Source: Promethearchaeota archaeon
GTDB lineage: Archaea; Asgardarchaeota; Lokiarchaeia; Sigyniarchaeales; SOKP01
Reading direction: 5' to 3'
Assembly (NCBI GenBank): GCA_019058425.1
Contig: JAHPYZ010000005.1
Span: 34,420-98,419, forward strand
DNA: 64,000 nt
A model generated the notes under the pieces. The model made no database searches, was not told the DNA's origin, and worked only from the letters and a program-made list of their open reading frames with translations. Both the position numbers and the translations under genes were made by a program. Position 1 is the first letter of the stretch, and each line of letters begins with the position of its first letter. This document shows, in pieces, positions 63,170-64,000 of this stretch.

Positions 63170-64000
63170 ATGGTTGAATTAATTAATAAAAATGAAATTC
63201 AAAATGTTGAAATAAGGGAAACCTATGATTTTCGAGAACTAAGAGAGGCTTTAGATTACTCATTATATGTAAAAAATACTCAAGTGAAACGTAAGATTAT
63301 TGATGAACTTTTTTCTTATTTGAAACCCAGATTCTCAGATCCGGATTATAAAATAAAGCCAATTATTAGTTATTATAATGGAAAAATATGTGGGATGATA
63401 ATATGTCAGATAGATCCTCATTACAGAAGTTACAGTAGAAGATGTGGCACTTTCGGGTGGCTTCATGCAGAGACACTGGATGCGTGCAGGAAAATGATGA
63501 GAGAATGTGAAATTTTTATCAAAGAAAATAAACTTAGAAAACTCAGGGGTCCAATTAATTTTCCTAAAAGTCTAGGAGGAATAGGGATACAGACTATAGG
63601 TTTTCAAGAACAGATACTTTATGGTGTAGCTTTTACAAGTCCAGAATCAAAGATTTTAGAATATTTGGAAGCTTTGGGTTATAAAAAGGAATCAGAATAT
63701 AGCTGCGTTTATGTTGCTCAAAAAACATGGAATAAAGGAAAAAAAATTGATAAAGACATTATATTAAGATATTTTCCTTTAGAAGAACTCTATAATTATA
63801 TTGATGATATTGAAAACCTTGCTGCTAATTCATTATATCAAATAATGCCGGATTCCTCGGGAATTAATAGAATTCATGAATTTTTTGATGCATATAGTAA
63901 ACAACCTAAGTCTTTTTATAAGATTCCATCAGATTTTAACCCAGATAACTATTCTGATATACCTGAATTTATAGAGGCATGGGAGACTTGCGATCTTGAA
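63170..64000 (+). CDS. GNAT-like acyltransferase, YghO type (3' end cut off by window)
   Basis: Not listed in the track because it has no stop in the window. ATG at 63170 opens 277 codons: a basic N-terminal part, FGWLHAETLDACRKMMREC, LRKLRGPINFPKSLGGIGIQ, TIGFQEQILYGVAFTSPESK and ILEYLEALGYKKESEYSCVYV. The spaced pattern (FG-E, GP-NF, GF, YY--L--LGY-KE-D--Y) is that of the YghO-like branch of N-acyltransferases. Substrate unknown. It may continue beyond the window by ~100 residues. Confidence 0.7.
   Translation, partial: MVELINKNEIQNVEIRETYDFRELREALDYSLYVKNTQVKRKIIDELFSYLKPRFSDPDYKIKPIISYYNGKICGMIICQIDPHYRSYSRRCGTFGWLHAETLDACRKMMRECEIFIKENKLRKLRGPINFPKSLGGIGIQTIGFQEQILYGVAFTSPESKILEYLEALGYKKESEYSCVYVAQKTWNKGKKIDKDIILRYFPLEELYNYIDDIENLAANSLYQIMPDSSGINRIHEFFDAYSKQPKSFYKIPSDFNPDNYSDIPEFIEAWETCDLE

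Overview
The window is AT-rich archaeal DNA, most likely from an Asgard (Promethearchaeota, Lokiarchaeia-like) genome. This rests on its content: an archaeal information-processing set (TFB, RadA, FEN1, RPA-type OB-fold protein, Hef-like and Hel308-like helicases), an MglA-like small GTPase beside a roadblock protein, very long Asn/Ser-rich exported proteins, and eukaryote-like SECIS hairpins of the kind described for Lokiarchaeota. Promoters look archaeal (TTTCTTTAAATA-like boxes 25-50 nt upstream). Some genes have GGTGA/GGAGG-type ribosome sites and others look nearly leaderless.

Layout. 1-5.6 kb: end of an ABC exporter, NAD synthetase, glutamine synthetase, an Lrp-type regulator. 5.8-12.8 kb: CoiA-like nuclease, small HNH-like protein, and a 1.6k-residue exported toroid protein with nine Ig-like repeats. 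12.8-18.5 kb: operon of roadblock protein, MglA-like GTPase and an unknown partner, then RPA, a small possible cyclin-fold protein and FEN1. 18.6-24.7 kb: many small membrane and zinc-ribbon proteins, several duplicated, one frameshifted and one interrupted by a stop. 24.7-29.1 kb: RadA with an extra C-terminal HhH domain, a lipocalin-like remnant, and a decaying tandem duplication of a membrane protein plus PH/GRAM-like protein. 29.2-30.7 kb: the most striking region, described below. 30.8-41.2 kb: RadB-like ATPase, M50-like protease, a candidate structured RNA, TFB, a second toroid protein, Hef-like helicase. 41.2-49.9 kb: small paralogous proteins, two oligopeptide-binding proteins, Hel308-like helicase. 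50-58.3 kb: a tight five-gene operon for a putative membrane complex built around a HerA/VirB4-like protein that has lost its Walker A lysine. 58.4-64 kb: a GNAT-DUF998 fusion, a PP-loop enzyme, an exported protein and a truncated acyltransferase-like gene.

Main discovery candidate. The ORF track sees nothing in the 1.7 kb at 29.1-30.8 kb. Read on the minus strand it holds five tandem genes for tiny two-helix membrane proteins (64-77 residues in the three intact ones), each with a TGA codon in the loop between the helices, most often followed by Gly. Three 36-nt hairpins with the layout ATGA - helix - AAAAATGGTAG-type loop - helix - TGAT follow the three intact genes. They match the core of a eukaryote-type SECIS element, and one basal-stem pair covaries. 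The two genes without their own hairpin carry frameshifts. I interpret this as a family of miniature membrane selenoproteins.

Several genes are broken at long A or T runs, so some frameshifts may be sequence or assembly errors rather than biology.
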